A stretch of DNA of 64,000 bases from Intestinimonas butyriciproducens (GCF_016901775.1 NZ_JACJKW010000016.1:1-64000), one strand, 5' to 3'. Shown: positions 42,334 to 51,003, numbered from the stretch's first letter. The notes: a model not told the origin generated them from the sequence alone. Translations and numbers: made by a program.

Positions 42334-42738
42334 ATGACCATTGGAGAAGCGGCGCAGAAATATGATTTGTCCGTGGATACACTGCGTTATTATGAACGCA
42401 TCGGTTTGATTCCGCCGGTACCACGCACCCCCAGCGGACTTCGGGATTATGATGAAGAGTCGTGCGGCTGGGTGGAATTTGTCAAATGTATGCGCAGTGC
42501 CGGCGTGGCTGTGGAGGCCCTGATCCAGTATGTGGCGTTGTTTCGCCAGGGGGAAAGCACCCGGGAGCAGCGGAAGCATCTTCTTCTGGAGCAGCGGCAG
42601 CGGCTGTGCAGCCGTATTCAGGAAATGGAACAGACTTTGCAGCGGCTGGATGCCAAGATTGACAATTATGAAAACTGGGTGATTCCGGCGGAGAAGCGCC
42701 TGTTTCATTCTCAGGATGTGGAAAAATGCGTGGAATAA
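42334..42738 (+). CDS. MerR-family transcriptional regulator
   Basis: 134 residues. The N-terminal MTIGEAAQKYDLSVDTLRYY and ERIGLIPPVPRTPSGLRDYD are the MerR winged helix, and the rest is a coiled coil (EQRQRLCSRIQEMEQTLQRL). No metal-binding cysteines, so it resembles the aldehyde/redox-responsive clostridial group. The ATG at 42334 follows GGGAGGGAAAGG. It is preceded by its own 19-bp-spacer operator and is therefore probably self-regulated; no partner gene follows. Confidence 0.9.
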   Translation: MTIGEAAQKYDLSVDTLRYYERIGLIPPVPRTPSGLRDYDEESCGWVEFVKCMRSAGVAVEALIQYVALFRQGESTREQRKHLLLEQRQRLCSRIQEMEQTLQRLDAKIDNYENWVIPAEKRLFHSQDVEKCVE

Positions 42739-42776
42739 GCGGGGCGCACAAGAGTGCGCTCCGCTTATTCTGTTTT
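42734..42776 (+). terminator. merR terminator
   Basis: AATAAGCGGGGCGCA with TGCGCTCCGCTTATT (one G-T pair) followed by CTGTTTT. Confidence 0.8.
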
Positions 42777-43038
42777 GCATAAAAAATGTTATCGAAAAAT
42801 TTCATAAATATTGAAAATGTGCAAATGATCTTTGAAAAAGTAGGTAAAAAATCTCAAAAAAGCAAAAGATTAAATTGAAAATTTGTGAAAAATGTTTAAA
42901 TAAAGTGTCGCTTCCATAGGCGGTGAAGAAGATAAAATTGTGCAAATTTCTGATTTTAGAAAAGTAAAGTATGCAAAAATATACAAAAATCAGCGGCGGA
43001 TTCCAGCGAGGAAACAGGAATTTATTGTTTTTTAATTT
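42777..43038 (+). other. AT-rich intergenic region, no gene seen
   Basis: About 260 bases upstream of the second binding lipoprotein promoter with no credible open frame. TGTGCAAAT occurs twice (near 42820 and 42940) and AT tracts are frequent, so it is likely a regulatory upstream region. Confidence 0.5.
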
Positions 43039-43067
43039 TTGACAGCAACCAGGCAGGGGGCTATAAT
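43039..43067 (+). promoter_or_regulatory. Promoter of the second binding lipoprotein
   Basis: Consensus TTGACA, 17-bp spacer, consensus TATAAT; expected to be strong. Confidence 0.9.
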
Positions 43068-43111
43068 AAAAAGCAGTCAATGGAAAACACAATCCGGAGA
43101 CAGAACCCAGT

Positions 43112-43136
43112 TTTCACCTGCGGGGTGCAGGTGAAA
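43112..43136 (+). promoter_or_regulatory. 5-prime UTR hairpin
   Basis: TTTCACCTGC-GGGGT-GCAGGTGAAA, a perfect 10-bp stem in the leader, 22 bases before the start codon. It may stabilise the mRNA or tune translation. Confidence 0.55.
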
Positions 43137-43158
43137 TGATGAAAATGAGGTGAAAGGT

Positions 43159-44694
43159 ATGAAGAAGAAAACACGAATACTCAGCTTCCTGTTGGCCACT
43201 GTGATGGCTTCCGGCTTGTTGGCTGGCTGCTCCAGCGACGGCGGCGATAAGGACAGCGGTAAGGAAGATGGCGGCAAGAAGGACAGCATTGTCATTGCTA
43301 CCATGGGTGAGACCCCTTCTCTGTCTCCCACTGAGCACAACGCAGTGGCAGGCTCTTATATGAATATCCTCACCTATAACACCCTGTTCAAAACCAGTAT
43401 GGACCTGGAACCGGTTCCTGATCTGGTGGATTCCTATGAGAATGTGGACGACAGTACATGGCACTTCAAGCTGAAGGAAGGCGTCAAGTTCCACAACGGC
43501 GATACCATGACCGCTGATGATGTGGTGGCTTCCCTCCAGTGGGCCCAGGGCTTTGCCGAAGTCAATCTGTACAATAAGAACTTTATCTCCATCTCCAAGG
43601 TGGACGACCTGACTGTTGAGATCAAGACCGACGGCCCCGACGCCATGGTGCTGAGCAACCTGACTTCCCATGGTAATGCCGTTGTTCCCAAGAAGCTCAT
43701 CGACGAAGGTCATGACTTCAACGCCGATCCCATCGGCACCGGCCCCTACAAGCTGGTCGAGTGGAAGCGGGGCGACAGCCTGGAGTTCGAGGCTTTTGAA
43801 GATTATTTTGAAGGCGCTCCTTCCATCAAGCATATGACCTGGAAGATCATCCCTGAAGGTTCTTCCCGTACCATCGCTCTGGAAGCTGGCGAAATCGACT
43901 TCATCATCGAAGTGGAAGCCATGGACGCTGATCGTCTGAAGGAAAACAGCGATCTGTCCGTTATCGAGTATAACGCCACCAACCTGACCTGGCTGATGCT
44001 GAACAACGAAGTGCCCGGCCTGGACAATCAGGATGTGCGTCATGCTATCAACACCGCCATCGACAAAGAAAGCGTCGTCACCGTGGCTTACAACGGTATG
44101 GCCACCCCGGCTCTTTCCCAGATGCCTATGAACTTTGAAGGCGCTACCGAAGAGAACGCCGACACCTATGATGTGGAGAAGGCCAAGGAATGGCTGGAGA
44201 AATCCGGTGTGGATCCTGCTTCTGTCCAGTTCTCCATCATCTGCTCCGATGACACCAAGAAGCGCGCCGGTGAAGTAATTCAGGCCAACCTGAAGGAAAT
44301 CGGCATCAACTGCGAAATCGAGAGCATGGACCTGGCCACTTATCTGTCGGCCACAGCCGAAGGTGACTTCACCGCGGCCATCGGCGGCTATTCTTCTGAC
44401 AGCCTGCTTTCCTATGTGGTAGGCGTCTATCACAGCTCCTCTATCAATGCTTCCAACAAGACTCGTCTGAACAATCCTGAAGTGGATGCCCTGATCGACA
44501 AGGCGAAGATCACTGTGGATGCGGCGGAGAGAAAGCCCATCATGGAAGAACTGTCTGCTCTGCTCAACGAGATCTGCTCCCAGGCTCCCATCTATCAGCC
44601 CATTTCTATGAGAGCTTTTGATGCCCGCCTCCAGGGTGTGGAAATCACCGACGGCGGCACAATCTTCTGGCAGTATGTCTCTTGGGGCGAATAA
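43159..44694 (+). CDS. Peptide/nickel-type ABC substrate-binding lipoprotein
   Basis: 511 residues. Lipoprotein signal 1-23 with lipobox LLAGC, an Asp/Lys/Gly linker, then an SBP_bac_5 domain starting DSIVIATMGETPSLSPTEHN and including HFKLKEGVKFHNGDTMTADD and NADPIGTGPYKLVEWKRG. A close paralogue of the protein at 2.2-3.9 kb, and like it with no transporter genes adjacent. The ATG at 43159 follows GAGGTG. The promoter and leader indicate high expression. A MarR-type regulator follows after a terminator. Confidence 0.93.
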   Translation: MKKKTRILSFLLATVMASGLLAGCSSDGGDKDSGKEDGGKKDSIVIATMGETPSLSPTEHNAVAGSYMNILTYNTLFKTSMDLEPVPDLVDSYENVDDSTWHFKLKEGVKFHNGDTMTADDVVASLQWAQGFAEVNLYNKNFISISKVDDLTVEIKTDGPDAMVLSNLTSHGNAVVPKKLIDEGHDFNADPIGTGPYKLVEWKRGDSLEFEAFEDYFEGAPSIKHMTWKIIPEGSSRTIALEAGEIDFIIEVEAMDADRLKENSDLSVIEYNATNLTWLMLNNEVPGLDNQDVRHAINTAIDKESVVTVAYNGMATPALSQMPMNFEGATEENADTYDVEKAKEWLEKSGVDPASVQFSIICSDDTKKRAGEVIQANLKEIGINCEIESMDLATYLSATAEGDFTAAIGGYSSDSLLSYVVGVYHSSSINASNKTRLNNPEVDALIDKAKITVDAAERKPIMEELSALLNEICSQAPIYQPISMRAFDARLQGVEITDGGTIFWQYVSWGE

Positions 44695-44722
44695 GTTTCC
44701 AGTATATTGATTCCAATCCAAT

Positions 44723-44754
44723 AAAAAAGCCGGGGTTATTGCCCCGGCTTTTTT
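44723..44754 (+). terminator. Terminator of the second binding lipoprotein
   Basis: AAAAAAGCCGGGG-TTATT-GCCCCGGCTTTTTT type hairpin. Confidence 0.92.
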
Positions 44755-44788
44755 GTACAAATGAAGAAGCAGATTTATTGACATTTTC

Positions 44789-44817
44789 TTGACAAATAAC
44801 CATGCCTGGGGTAGGAT
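44789..44817 (+). promoter_or_regulatory. Promoter of the Cys-tailed MarR gene
   Basis: TTGACA, 17-bp spacer, TAGGAT; a second TTGACA lies ten bases upstream. Confidence 0.65.
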
Positions 44818-44838
44818 GGTAGCGAGAGGAGCGGGACC

Positions 44839-45384
44839 ATGCGGGAAGAAGAAAAAAAGCCGTTGGATTTGTCTGAATATGGGAGAACAGATCTGATTTT
44901 TGATTTTGTCTCCACTTATTATGAAAGAACCAATATTTCCCGGGATTACGGCACGGGGGACTCCTATTCCATGACGGAAGTGCATATGCTCACCCGCATT
45001 GCAGATCATCCGGGAATCACTGTGACCGAGTTGTCTCAGCGGGGAAATCGCACCAAAAGCGCCATTTCCCAGGTGGTCAAGCGCCTGGAGGAAAAAGGCC
45101 TGGTGGAAAAACGCAAGGCAGCAGACAATGGAAGCCGCACATTGCTTTATGCTACCCCCAGCGGCCAGCAGCTCAGTGAATACCATAAAGCTTACGATGT
45201 GGAACACGGCGCAGCTTTTGATGCCATGCTGGCAAAAGAAAAAGGGGAAGAAGCTGTGGAACAGTTTTACGAAGTTTTGGCCTGCATGTATAATTATATG
45301 CGCCGGAAGAGAGAAAACAGCATAAGGGAAAAATGCTGTCGGGGATGCGGCTGCGAAGAAGAGCTGACAGCAGAAGAATCATAA
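44839..45384 (+). CDS. MarR-family regulator with Cys-rich tail
   Basis: 181 residues. The winged helix spans about 45-125 (TEVHMLTRIADHPGITVTEL, SQRGNRTKSAISQVVKRLEE, KGLVEKRKAADNGSRTLLYA). The C-terminus is unusual: after RRKRENSIREK it carries CCRGCGCEEE, four cysteines within six residues that could bind a metal or sense redox state. The ATG follows GAGGAGCGGG. It lies after the binding lipoprotein but has its own promoter and terminator. Confidence 0.88.
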   Translation: MREEEKKPLDLSEYGRTDLIFDFVSTYYERTNISRDYGTGDSYSMTEVHMLTRIADHPGITVTELSQRGNRTKSAISQVVKRLEEKGLVEKRKAADNGSRTLLYATPSGQQLSEYHKAYDVEHGAAFDAMLAKEKGEEAVEQFYEVLACMYNYMRRKRENSIREKCCRGCGCEEELTAEES

Positions 45385-45390
45385 GAGTGC

Positions 45391-45423
45391 AAAACGGCGC
45401 CGGAAGCCCGGCGCCGTTTTCTT
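45391..45423 (+). terminator. Terminator of the MarR gene
   Basis: AAAACGGCGCCGG-AAGC-CCGGCGCCGTTTT hairpin. Confidence 0.92.
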
Positions 45424-45502
45424 ACAATGTTTATTTAGCGTTTTAGAAGAAAAAAGAGATGGAACAGCGGAGAAAATCCGATTGGAAGCAGGAGAGAAAG
45501 GG

Positions 45503-45811
45503 TTATCTCTGGCGGAAGGTGGCGCATTCGGTCTGCTGGCCCGGGCCGCTGCGCACGGTGACCTGGGCAGCTGTGCAGCTGCCGCCTGCGTTGTAGGTGC
45601 AGCTCTGGGCTGCGCAGGAGATCTGGCAGTTGGGATGGGGAACGCCCTGGGAGGGGCCGTTCTGCATTGCGCTGTTCTGAGGCTGGAACGAAGCGCAGCA
45701 GGTATCGGCACACTGGCTGGCCTGTGTGCCGCCCACTTCAATGCTCTGGAGACAGCAGCAGCCCTGGGAATTGTTGGCGCAGGAACTGACGCCGCATTGC
45801 AGATTTGTCAT
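45503..45811 (-). CDS. DUF1540 cysteine-rich protein
   Basis: 102 residues with two DUF1540 repeats: MTNLQCGVSSCANNSQGCCC with LQSIEVGGTQASQCADTCCA, and NCQISCAAQSCTYNAGGSC. Fourteen or more cysteines suggest metal binding. DUF1540 proteins are frequent in spore-forming Firmicutes; the role is unknown. The ATG follows GAAAGGAAG. It is divergent from the FabT-like gene. Confidence 0.88.
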   Translation of the reverse strand: MTNLQCGVSSCANNSQGCCCLQSIEVGGTQASQCADTCCASFQPQNSAMQNGPSQGVPHPNCQISCAAQSCTYNAGGSCTAAQVTVRSGPGQQTECATFRQR

Positions 45812-45921
45812 ATCGATCGTCTTCCTTTCTGCGTCCGTCCTTGCCGCTTGGCGGCGTTTCGGACCGCAGTGATAGTTTTTCCCAAAAAAGACGGTCTATT
45901 CACAATTTTATTCGTTTGCAG

Positions 45922-45971
45922 TTGACGGGCTTTTCAGAGCATGGTATACTTCGAACTGTTTGAATATCAAA
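45922..45971 (+). promoter_or_regulatory. fabT-like promoter with FabT box
   Basis: TTGACG, 17-bp spacer, TATACT (45945-45950), then TTTGAATATCAAA at 45959-45971 over the expected start site. The box matches the streptococcal FabT operator pattern (TTTGA...TCAAA), indicating self-repression. Confidence 0.75.
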
Positions 45972-46009
45972 TAAAAAACAACCTGAAAGGAAAAGAAAGG
46001 GGCGGAAAG

Positions 46010-46459
46010 ATGGCGGGAAATTTGGAAAATCTCAATGGATTTTTGGTAGGGCTTTTCAATGAGATTTTGAAAATCGAAGGAAATGCCTTGTGTTCTGGGG
46101 AGACCCAGGAGATCTCCTTGAGGGATATGCACATTATTGAGGCCATCTGCGCCGGAAAAACCATGCGTGAGAGGCGGACAACAGCCGTGGCCCAGCGGCT
46201 GGGCGTGACCACGGGAACATTGACCGTGGCCATCAACAGCCTGGAGAAAAAGGGATATGTGGAGCGCCAGCAGGACCCTGCCGACCGAAGGGTGGTATTG
46301 CTCTCGCTGACGGAGAAAGCACTGCGTGCTCAGCAGATCCATGAGAATTTTCATCGGGAGATGGTGGAGAACATTGCCGGTGTTCTGTCTGCGGAGGAAA
46401 TGGCTGTTTTGATGCGGGCCTTGGGGGCAGTGCAAAACTATCTGCGCTCGTATCAATAA
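46010..46459 (+). CDS. fabT: FabT-like MarR-family fatty-acid regulator
   Basis: 149 residues, the FabT length. Winged-helix motifs: LRDMHIIEAICAGKTMRERR, TTAVAQRLGVTTGTLTVAIN, SLEKKGYVERQQDPADRRVV, then FHREMVENIAGVL. In streptococci FabT represses fatty-acid synthesis genes when bound to acyl-ACP. Support here comes from the FabT box in its own promoter and the DegV fatty-acid-binding gene 33 bases downstream. The ATG at 46010 follows AAAGGGGCGG. The fab genes are not in this window. Confidence 0.78.
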   Translation: MAGNLENLNGFLVGLFNEILKIEGNALCSGETQEISLRDMHIIEAICAGKTMRERRTTAVAQRLGVTTGTLTVAINSLEKKGYVERQQDPADRRVVLLSLTEKALRAQQIHENFHREMVENIAGVLSAEEMAVLMRALGAVQNYLRSYQ

Positions 46460-46492
46460 GAATATTTTGGATGGAAAAGAGAGGGGTATTTT

Positions 46493-47335
46493 ATGTCTGT
46501 GCGCATTTTTACCGACAGCACCAGCGATTTGTCCCAGCAGCAGGCCCAGCAGTTGGGCGTGGAAGTTATTCCGCTCACCGTCCGGTTTGGTGAGGAAGAG
46601 TTTGTGGACGGCGTCACGATGACCCCGGCAGAATTTTATGAAAAGCTGGAAAGCAGCCAGCAGCTGCCGCAAACAGCCCAGATCAACCCGGATGTGTTTG
46701 AAAAAGTTTTCAAGGCGGCCCGGGAGCAGGGGGATACCCTGGTGGGGATTTTCCTTTCTTCCGATTTAAGCGGTACTTTTCAGTCGGCCCGGGTGGCCCA
46801 GCAGATGCTGGGGGAAGAAGGGATTGTTTTGGTGGATAGCCGTACGGTCACCTTTGGACTGGGGCTGTTGGTGCGGGAAGCAGCGGCGATGCGGGATGCA
46901 GGAAAAAGCGCTCAGGAGATCGGTCAGGCCCTGGACGAGCTGCGCCACAGAGTGCGTTTGTATGCCGCTGTGGATACATTGAAGTATCTTCGCCTGGGGG
47001 GAAGGCTTTCCGGCGCTGCTGCGGCCCTGGGCGGACTTCTCAACATCAAGCCGCTGATCTCGGTGCAGGAGGGAAAGGTGGAGTCTGTGGCAAAAGTGCG
47101 GGGACTGGGACCGGCGCTGGACTGGATCGTCTCCCGGATCGAGACCGAAGAGATGGATCCGGAGCATATGGTGATGTTTGGTCACACAGCTTCCCCGGAA
47201 GTGTGTGGAAAATTTGCTCAGAAGGTGCTGGAAAAATTGCCGGTGGCCCAGTATGACTGGGCAGAGATCGGCAGCACTGTGGGTACTCATGCAGGGCTGG
47301 GAGCCGTAGGCGCCGCCTTTATCAAAAAAGCGTAG
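46493..47335 (+). CDS. DegV-family fatty-acid-binding protein
   Basis: 280 residues. The DegV N-terminus VRIFTDSTSDLSQQQAQQLG, VEVIPLTVRFGEEEFVDG, the binding-loop pair TAQINPDVF and LSSDLSGTFQSAR, and the C-terminal VGTHAGLGAVGAAF. DegV/FakB proteins bind a fatty acid and present it to the kinase FakA for use in phospholipid synthesis. The ATG follows AGAGGGG. Co-transcription with the FabT-like gene supports a lipid role. FakA itself is not seen here. Confidence 0.9.
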   Translation: MSVRIFTDSTSDLSQQQAQQLGVEVIPLTVRFGEEEFVDGVTMTPAEFYEKLESSQQLPQTAQINPDVFEKVFKAAREQGDTLVGIFLSSDLSGTFQSARVAQQMLGEEGIVLVDSRTVTFGLGLLVREAAAMRDAGKSAQEIGQALDELRHRVRLYAAVDTLKYLRLGGRLSGAAAALGGLLNIKPLISVQEGKVESVAKVRGLGPALDWIVSRIETEEMDPEHMVMFGHTASPEVCGKFAQKVLEKLPVAQYDWAEIGSTVGTHAGLGAVGAAFIKKA

Positions 47336-47364
47336 ACAAAGGTCAAAAAGAACAGGGAGAAAAG

Positions 47365-47968
47365 ATGGATTTGAATACTTCCCTGAAGGTCAAAACCATG
47401 AAAAAAGGGCAGATACGCAAGATATACCGCCAGTGGATGCGGTGGGATTTCCCACCGGCTGAACGCCGTCCTCTCCGGCGGATACTCAAATTTGTGGCTC
47501 AAAAGAAATATGAATGCCTGGGACTGTGGCGGGGGGAAAAACAGGTAGGCTATGCTTTTCTGGCTCTGGATGGCCGGGGTGGTGCATTGCTGGATTATTA
47601 TGCCATGGCCCCGGCCTGCCGGGGAAAAGGCTATGGCAGCACCTTTTTTCCCTTGATCGCCTGCCGGTATCCTGCCGGAATACTGGCAGAAGTGGAAAGC
47701 CCGGAAAAGGCCTCCTGCAACCAGGAAAAGGCTCTTCGCTGCCGCCGGGTGGAATTTTACCGGCGGCTGGGGATGAAAGATACCGGCCTTCGCTGCTTGC
47801 TTTACGGAATCCCTCTTGCTTTACGGAATCCCTTATGAAATTTTGTGGCATCCCGGCTGCTGGAAACAGGAGGAACTGCACCGGCATCTGGATGGATTTT
47901 ACCGGCAGCTGATGACACCGCTGATGTACCGGGAGAACCTCCGGTATGAAATGCCGGATAAGATGTGA
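47365..47968 (+). pseudogene. GNAT-family acetyltransferase broken by a 19-bp tandem duplication
   Basis: The open frame (47365-47838) shows a GNAT fold: LGLWRGEKQVGYAFLALDGR, the acetyl-CoA loop MAPACRGKGYGSTFF and RRVEFYRRLGMKDTGLRCLL. It then ends abnormally in YGIPLALRNPL because a 19-bp unit is repeated at 47796-47814 and 47815-47833. Removing one copy joins YGIP to YEILWHPGCWKQEELHRHLD and continues to MPDKM at 47968, a 194-residue protein (585 nt, in frame). Expected substrate unknown. Slippage between the repeats could restore the gene. Confidence 0.85.
47796..47833 (+). repeat. 19-bp perfect tandem duplication
   Basis: CTTGCTTTACGGAATCCCT twice head to tail inside the acetyltransferase gene; 19 is not a multiple of three, hence the frameshift. 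Confidence 0.97.
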
Positions 47969-48058
47969 CCGGCTTTACATTTTCTCCTGGGGAGAGTATC
48001 ATGGGAAACAGCGGGGCCGAAGGCCCTTTTGTGAAAAAGAAAAAAGGAGTGGAGAAAT

Positions 48059-49216
48059 ATGGCCAAAGGCATTGTGGGGGCGGAGGACTGTGCCGCTCTG
48101 CTGGAAAAACTGGTGACCACCAACACCTGCCAGCCAGAGGGAAACGAGGAAAAGTTGGGACAGATGATCGCCGGTCTGTTTCCTGATTCGGTGGAAAAGC
48201 GGTGGATTGATCATGGCAATGGCCGGGCCAGTCTGGCACTGCGCATTCCTGGCGAGAGTCCGGAAGGCGGTCTTGCCTTTATGGGGCACATGGATACGGT
48301 GTCCTGCGGCGATCCGGCTTTGTGGAAATGCGATCCCCTCAGCGCTCAGCGGGAGGGAGATCTGATCTACGGCCGGGGCACCGCCGATATGAAGGGCGGC
48401 CTGGTGTCGATGATAGAAGCTGCCCTGGCTCTGCTGAAAAAAGGACAGCCGCTCAAGCGGGATCTGTGGCTGTGCTTTACAGCGGATGAGGAAGCTCACG
48501 GTACCGGCGCGTTGGCTTTTTCGCAGAATGGCTGGCTGAAGGATGTCAGTGCGCTGGTGGTGGCCGAGCCCTCGGCGGAAAACATCGGTCTGTGTGAAAA
48601 GGGGGCTTTGTGGCTGCGGTTTTCCGCGGTGGGCGCCCTGGCCCACGGCTCCCGTCCGGAGATCGGCATCAACGGCGTGGAAAAGCTGATGGAGCTGGAA
48701 CGCCGCTTCCGTACCATGGTGCCGGTGGAGGAAGAGCATCCCAGCCTGAACCATACCACAATGGCTGTGACACGGCTGGAAGGGGGCATCATGACCAATG
48801 TGATCCCGGCTAATGCTGTCATGGAGCTGGATATCCGTACATTGCCCAGCCTGTCTCACGATGCCCTTTTGGAGAAAGCCCAGGGGTTGTGCCAGGAAAT
48901 GATGGAGGCTTGCCCCGGCCTGCATCTGGAGATGGAAGTGCTCAATAACCGTCCGGCGGTGGAAGTGGCGGCGGAGCATCCCTTTGTATCCTTGGTGCAG
49001 GACTGCTGCAAGGAAGCCGGGATCCAGCCGGTGTGCAAGGGGCTGTATTTCTACACCGATGCCTCCCAGGTAGTGCCTGCTCTGGGATGCCCCTTTGTGA
49101 TCTTCGGGCCTGGCGAAGACACCATGGCTCACCAGATCGACGAACGCATTGACATCCATTCCATGGCTCGGGTGGGCGATGCCTATTATTCCGCCATGGA
49201 GAAGATCTGTTTGTAA
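48059..49216 (+). CDS. M20-family metallopeptidase (ArgE/DapE-like)
   Basis: 385 residues. The metal site is complete: FMGHMDTVSCGDPALWKCD with the His-x-Asp pair, YGRGTADMKGGLVSMIEAAL with the bridging Asp, and FTADEEAHGTGALAF with the catalytic Glu-Glu; a dimerisation domain begins near AVGALAHGSRPEIGINGVEK. The family includes acetylornithine and succinyl-diaminopimelate deacylases and dipeptidases; the substrate is not clear. The ATG follows AAAAGGAG. It is probably transcribed after the broken GNAT gene. Confidence 0.9.
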   Translation: MAKGIVGAEDCAALLEKLVTTNTCQPEGNEEKLGQMIAGLFPDSVEKRWIDHGNGRASLALRIPGESPEGGLAFMGHMDTVSCGDPALWKCDPLSAQREGDLIYGRGTADMKGGLVSMIEAALALLKKGQPLKRDLWLCFTADEEAHGTGALAFSQNGWLKDVSALVVAEPSAENIGLCEKGALWLRFSAVGALAHGSRPEIGINGVEKLMELERRFRTMVPVEEEHPSLNHTTMAVTRLEGGIMTNVIPANAVMELDIRTLPSLSHDALLEKAQGLCQEMMEACPGLHLEMEVLNNRPAVEVAAEHPFVSLVQDCCKEAGIQPVCKGLYFYTDASQVVPALGCPFVIFGPGEDTMAHQIDERIDIHSMARVGDAYYSAMEKICL

Positions 49217-49231
49217 ACGCTGAACGGAAAG

Positions 49232-49268
49232 AAAAAGACGGACGAAGAAAATTCTTCGTCCGTCTTTT
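49232..49268. terminator. Bidirectional terminator
   Basis: AAAAGACGGACGAAGAA and its complement, between the convergent M20 and copper-amine-oxidase-like genes. Confidence 0.9.
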
Positions 49269-49311
49269 GTTATTTTGGGGAAATGCCCTTTTTGGTTTTC
49301 ACAAGGGACTT

Positions 49312-50757
49312 TTAGGCAGCGGGAACTTCTTCGGTGGGAAATTCAGGGATCTGGCCGCCCAGCAGCTCCATCAGATCAAGGACAGTGGAGCCGGCTGCGG
49401 GCTCTGTGAGCACAGCATCGGTAAGCTCGCTGTAATCCATGGACAGTTCCATCTTCATTTCCATAGGCTCACCGGTGAAGGCATCGCCGGACAGAGAGAA
49501 GGACAGAGTGGTGTTCTTGGTGCTTTCAGCCACATTCATGGAGATCTCCATGCCTTCTGCGGCGGCAGTCAGATCCATTGTCATGGCGGAGATCTTGCCG
49601 TTGGTCTCGGTGAGGGTCATCTTGAGGCCTACACTCTGACCATTCTGGGAAAATGCAAAGTTGGAAGTGTACACATTGCCGCTCTTGGTGAAGGCCTTGT
49701 CGCCCAGAATGCTTTCGCAGGTATTGAGCACAGTGACCACCTGAGCATAGGCGTCGGGGGCGTCCTTGACCATGTCGGCTGCCATCAGCAGGGCGTCCAC
49801 AATGGGCATATCCTGGCTCTGAGTCATCAGAGTGGCAAAGTCCACATCCATACCCAGAATCTGCTGATAGATCTCATTGAGAGACAGGGAATACCAAGCA
49901 TCGGCCTGGAAAGAAGGTTCCAGCTGAGCTAGAACAGGCATATTCAGATAGATCATGCCGGTCTTCATGTTGATGATGTAGTTGATTTCTACATTCTTCA
50001 GCGCAGCCATGAGCTGGACAGCCTGCTGGTATTCTTCCTTTGTCATGGAGGATTCGTCCAGCAGCTTGGTCAGATCCAGGGACAGATTGGCCTTCATGTT
50101 GGCTGCATCCTCATTCATGCCGCCGGAAATGGTGCCGGTGATGGAGATGGGAAAGGTGGTGCCGCTGTCTGTGACAGACAGCTCCATATTCAGCTTGCCG
50201 GAGAAGGACAGCTCTTTGGGCATGGCCTCCTGCATTTCCTTGGAAGCACGCTCCATCAGCTGGAACTTATCCCCATAGGCAGCTCTGAGGGCATCCACAT
50301 CGATGACATTGACCGTCTTGGTTTCCTGATCCCAGCCCACCATGCAGCCCAGGGCCTGAGCGGCAAAGCGAACGGGAACCATGGTGCGGTCGGTGTTGGG
50401 ATCGATGTACGGAGCGGCGTCGGTGGGCACAGTCTGGGTCTCATCGTTTTCAGTGACGGTCACCTGGGTGGTGCCCAGAACGAAAGAGACCTGGGTGTCA
50501 TCCCGCTGAGCGGTAACGGTGCGGGTAGCGCCGTCGTAGGCCACCTGGGCGCCCAGGGCTTCAAATACAGCACGATAAGGCACATAGGTCCGGTCATCTT
50601 TCAGCTGAGGAGCGGCATCGGTAAATGTGAGAGCTTTGCCGTTTACCAGCACAGTCACCTGCACATCGGAATCGGCCGGAGCAGCTACAGCGGCCATGGA
50701 AAAGACCATAACCAAAGCCATGACCAGAGCCAAAGACTTTTTCAGCATACGGTTCAT
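49312..50757 (-). CDS. Secreted protein with copper-amine-oxidase N-terminal-like domain
   Basis: 481 residues. A signal peptide at 1-26 (MLKKSLALVMALVMVFSMAA) is followed by a Cu_amine_oxidN1 domain at about 30-150 with paired motifs DRTYVPYRAVFEALGAQVAY and DRTMVPVRFAAQALGCMVGW. The rest is a repetitive lipoprotein-like beta fold of unknown role. Despite the name, such domains in Clostridia mark cell-surface proteins, not oxidases. The ATG at 50757 follows AAAGGAGG. Monocistronic, with its own promoter. Confidence 0.85.
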   Translation of the reverse strand: MNRMLKKSLALVMALVMVFSMAAVAAPADSDVQVTVLVNGKALTFTDAAPQLKDDRTYVPYRAVFEALGAQVAYDGATRTVTAQRDDTQVSFVLGTTQVTVTENDETQTVPTDAAPYIDPNTDRTMVPVRFAAQALGCMVGWDQETKTVNVIDVDALRAAYGDKFQLMERASKEMQEAMPKELSFSGKLNMELSVTDSGTTFPISITGTISGGMNEDAANMKANLSLDLTKLLDESSMTKEEYQQAVQLMAALKNVEINYIINMKTGMIYLNMPVLAQLEPSFQADAWYSLSLNEIYQQILGMDVDFATLMTQSQDMPIVDALLMAADMVKDAPDAYAQVVTVLNTCESILGDKAFTKSGNVYTSNFAFSQNGQSVGLKMTLTETNGKISAMTMDLTAAAEGMEISMNVAESTKNTTLSFSLSGDAFTGEPMEMKMELSMDYSELTDAVLTEPAAGSTVLDLMELLGGQIPEFPTEEVPAA

Positions 50758-50804
50758 AACATTTCCTCCTTTTGTGATAAAAGTGAGCCTTTCTCTATGA
50801 ATAT

Positions 50805-50833
50805 AGTATAATACAGCCGGGTAAAAACCGCAA
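50805..50833 (-). promoter_or_regulatory. Promoter of the copper-amine-oxidase-like gene
   Basis: Minus strand TTGCGG, 17-bp spacer, TATACT. Confidence 0.6.
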
Positions 50834-51003
50834 GGCATTTGGGAGGGGGAGGGAGTTTTCTTTTTGTCCGGAGCGTGATATAATCGGGGTGTGCAAAAGG
50901 GGAGAAACTGGGGAAAAGAGAAAATTTTTCAAAAAGGAAACAAAACCGGACTTTTCTCCGTCTAATGCATTTGGATACAAAAAAGAAGGATGGGAAAGAA
51001 TAT

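Noticed and set aside
42777-43038. CodY-like site AAATTTCTGATTTT in the AT-rich leader
   Set aside because: Matches are poor and expected by chance in such AT-rich DNA.
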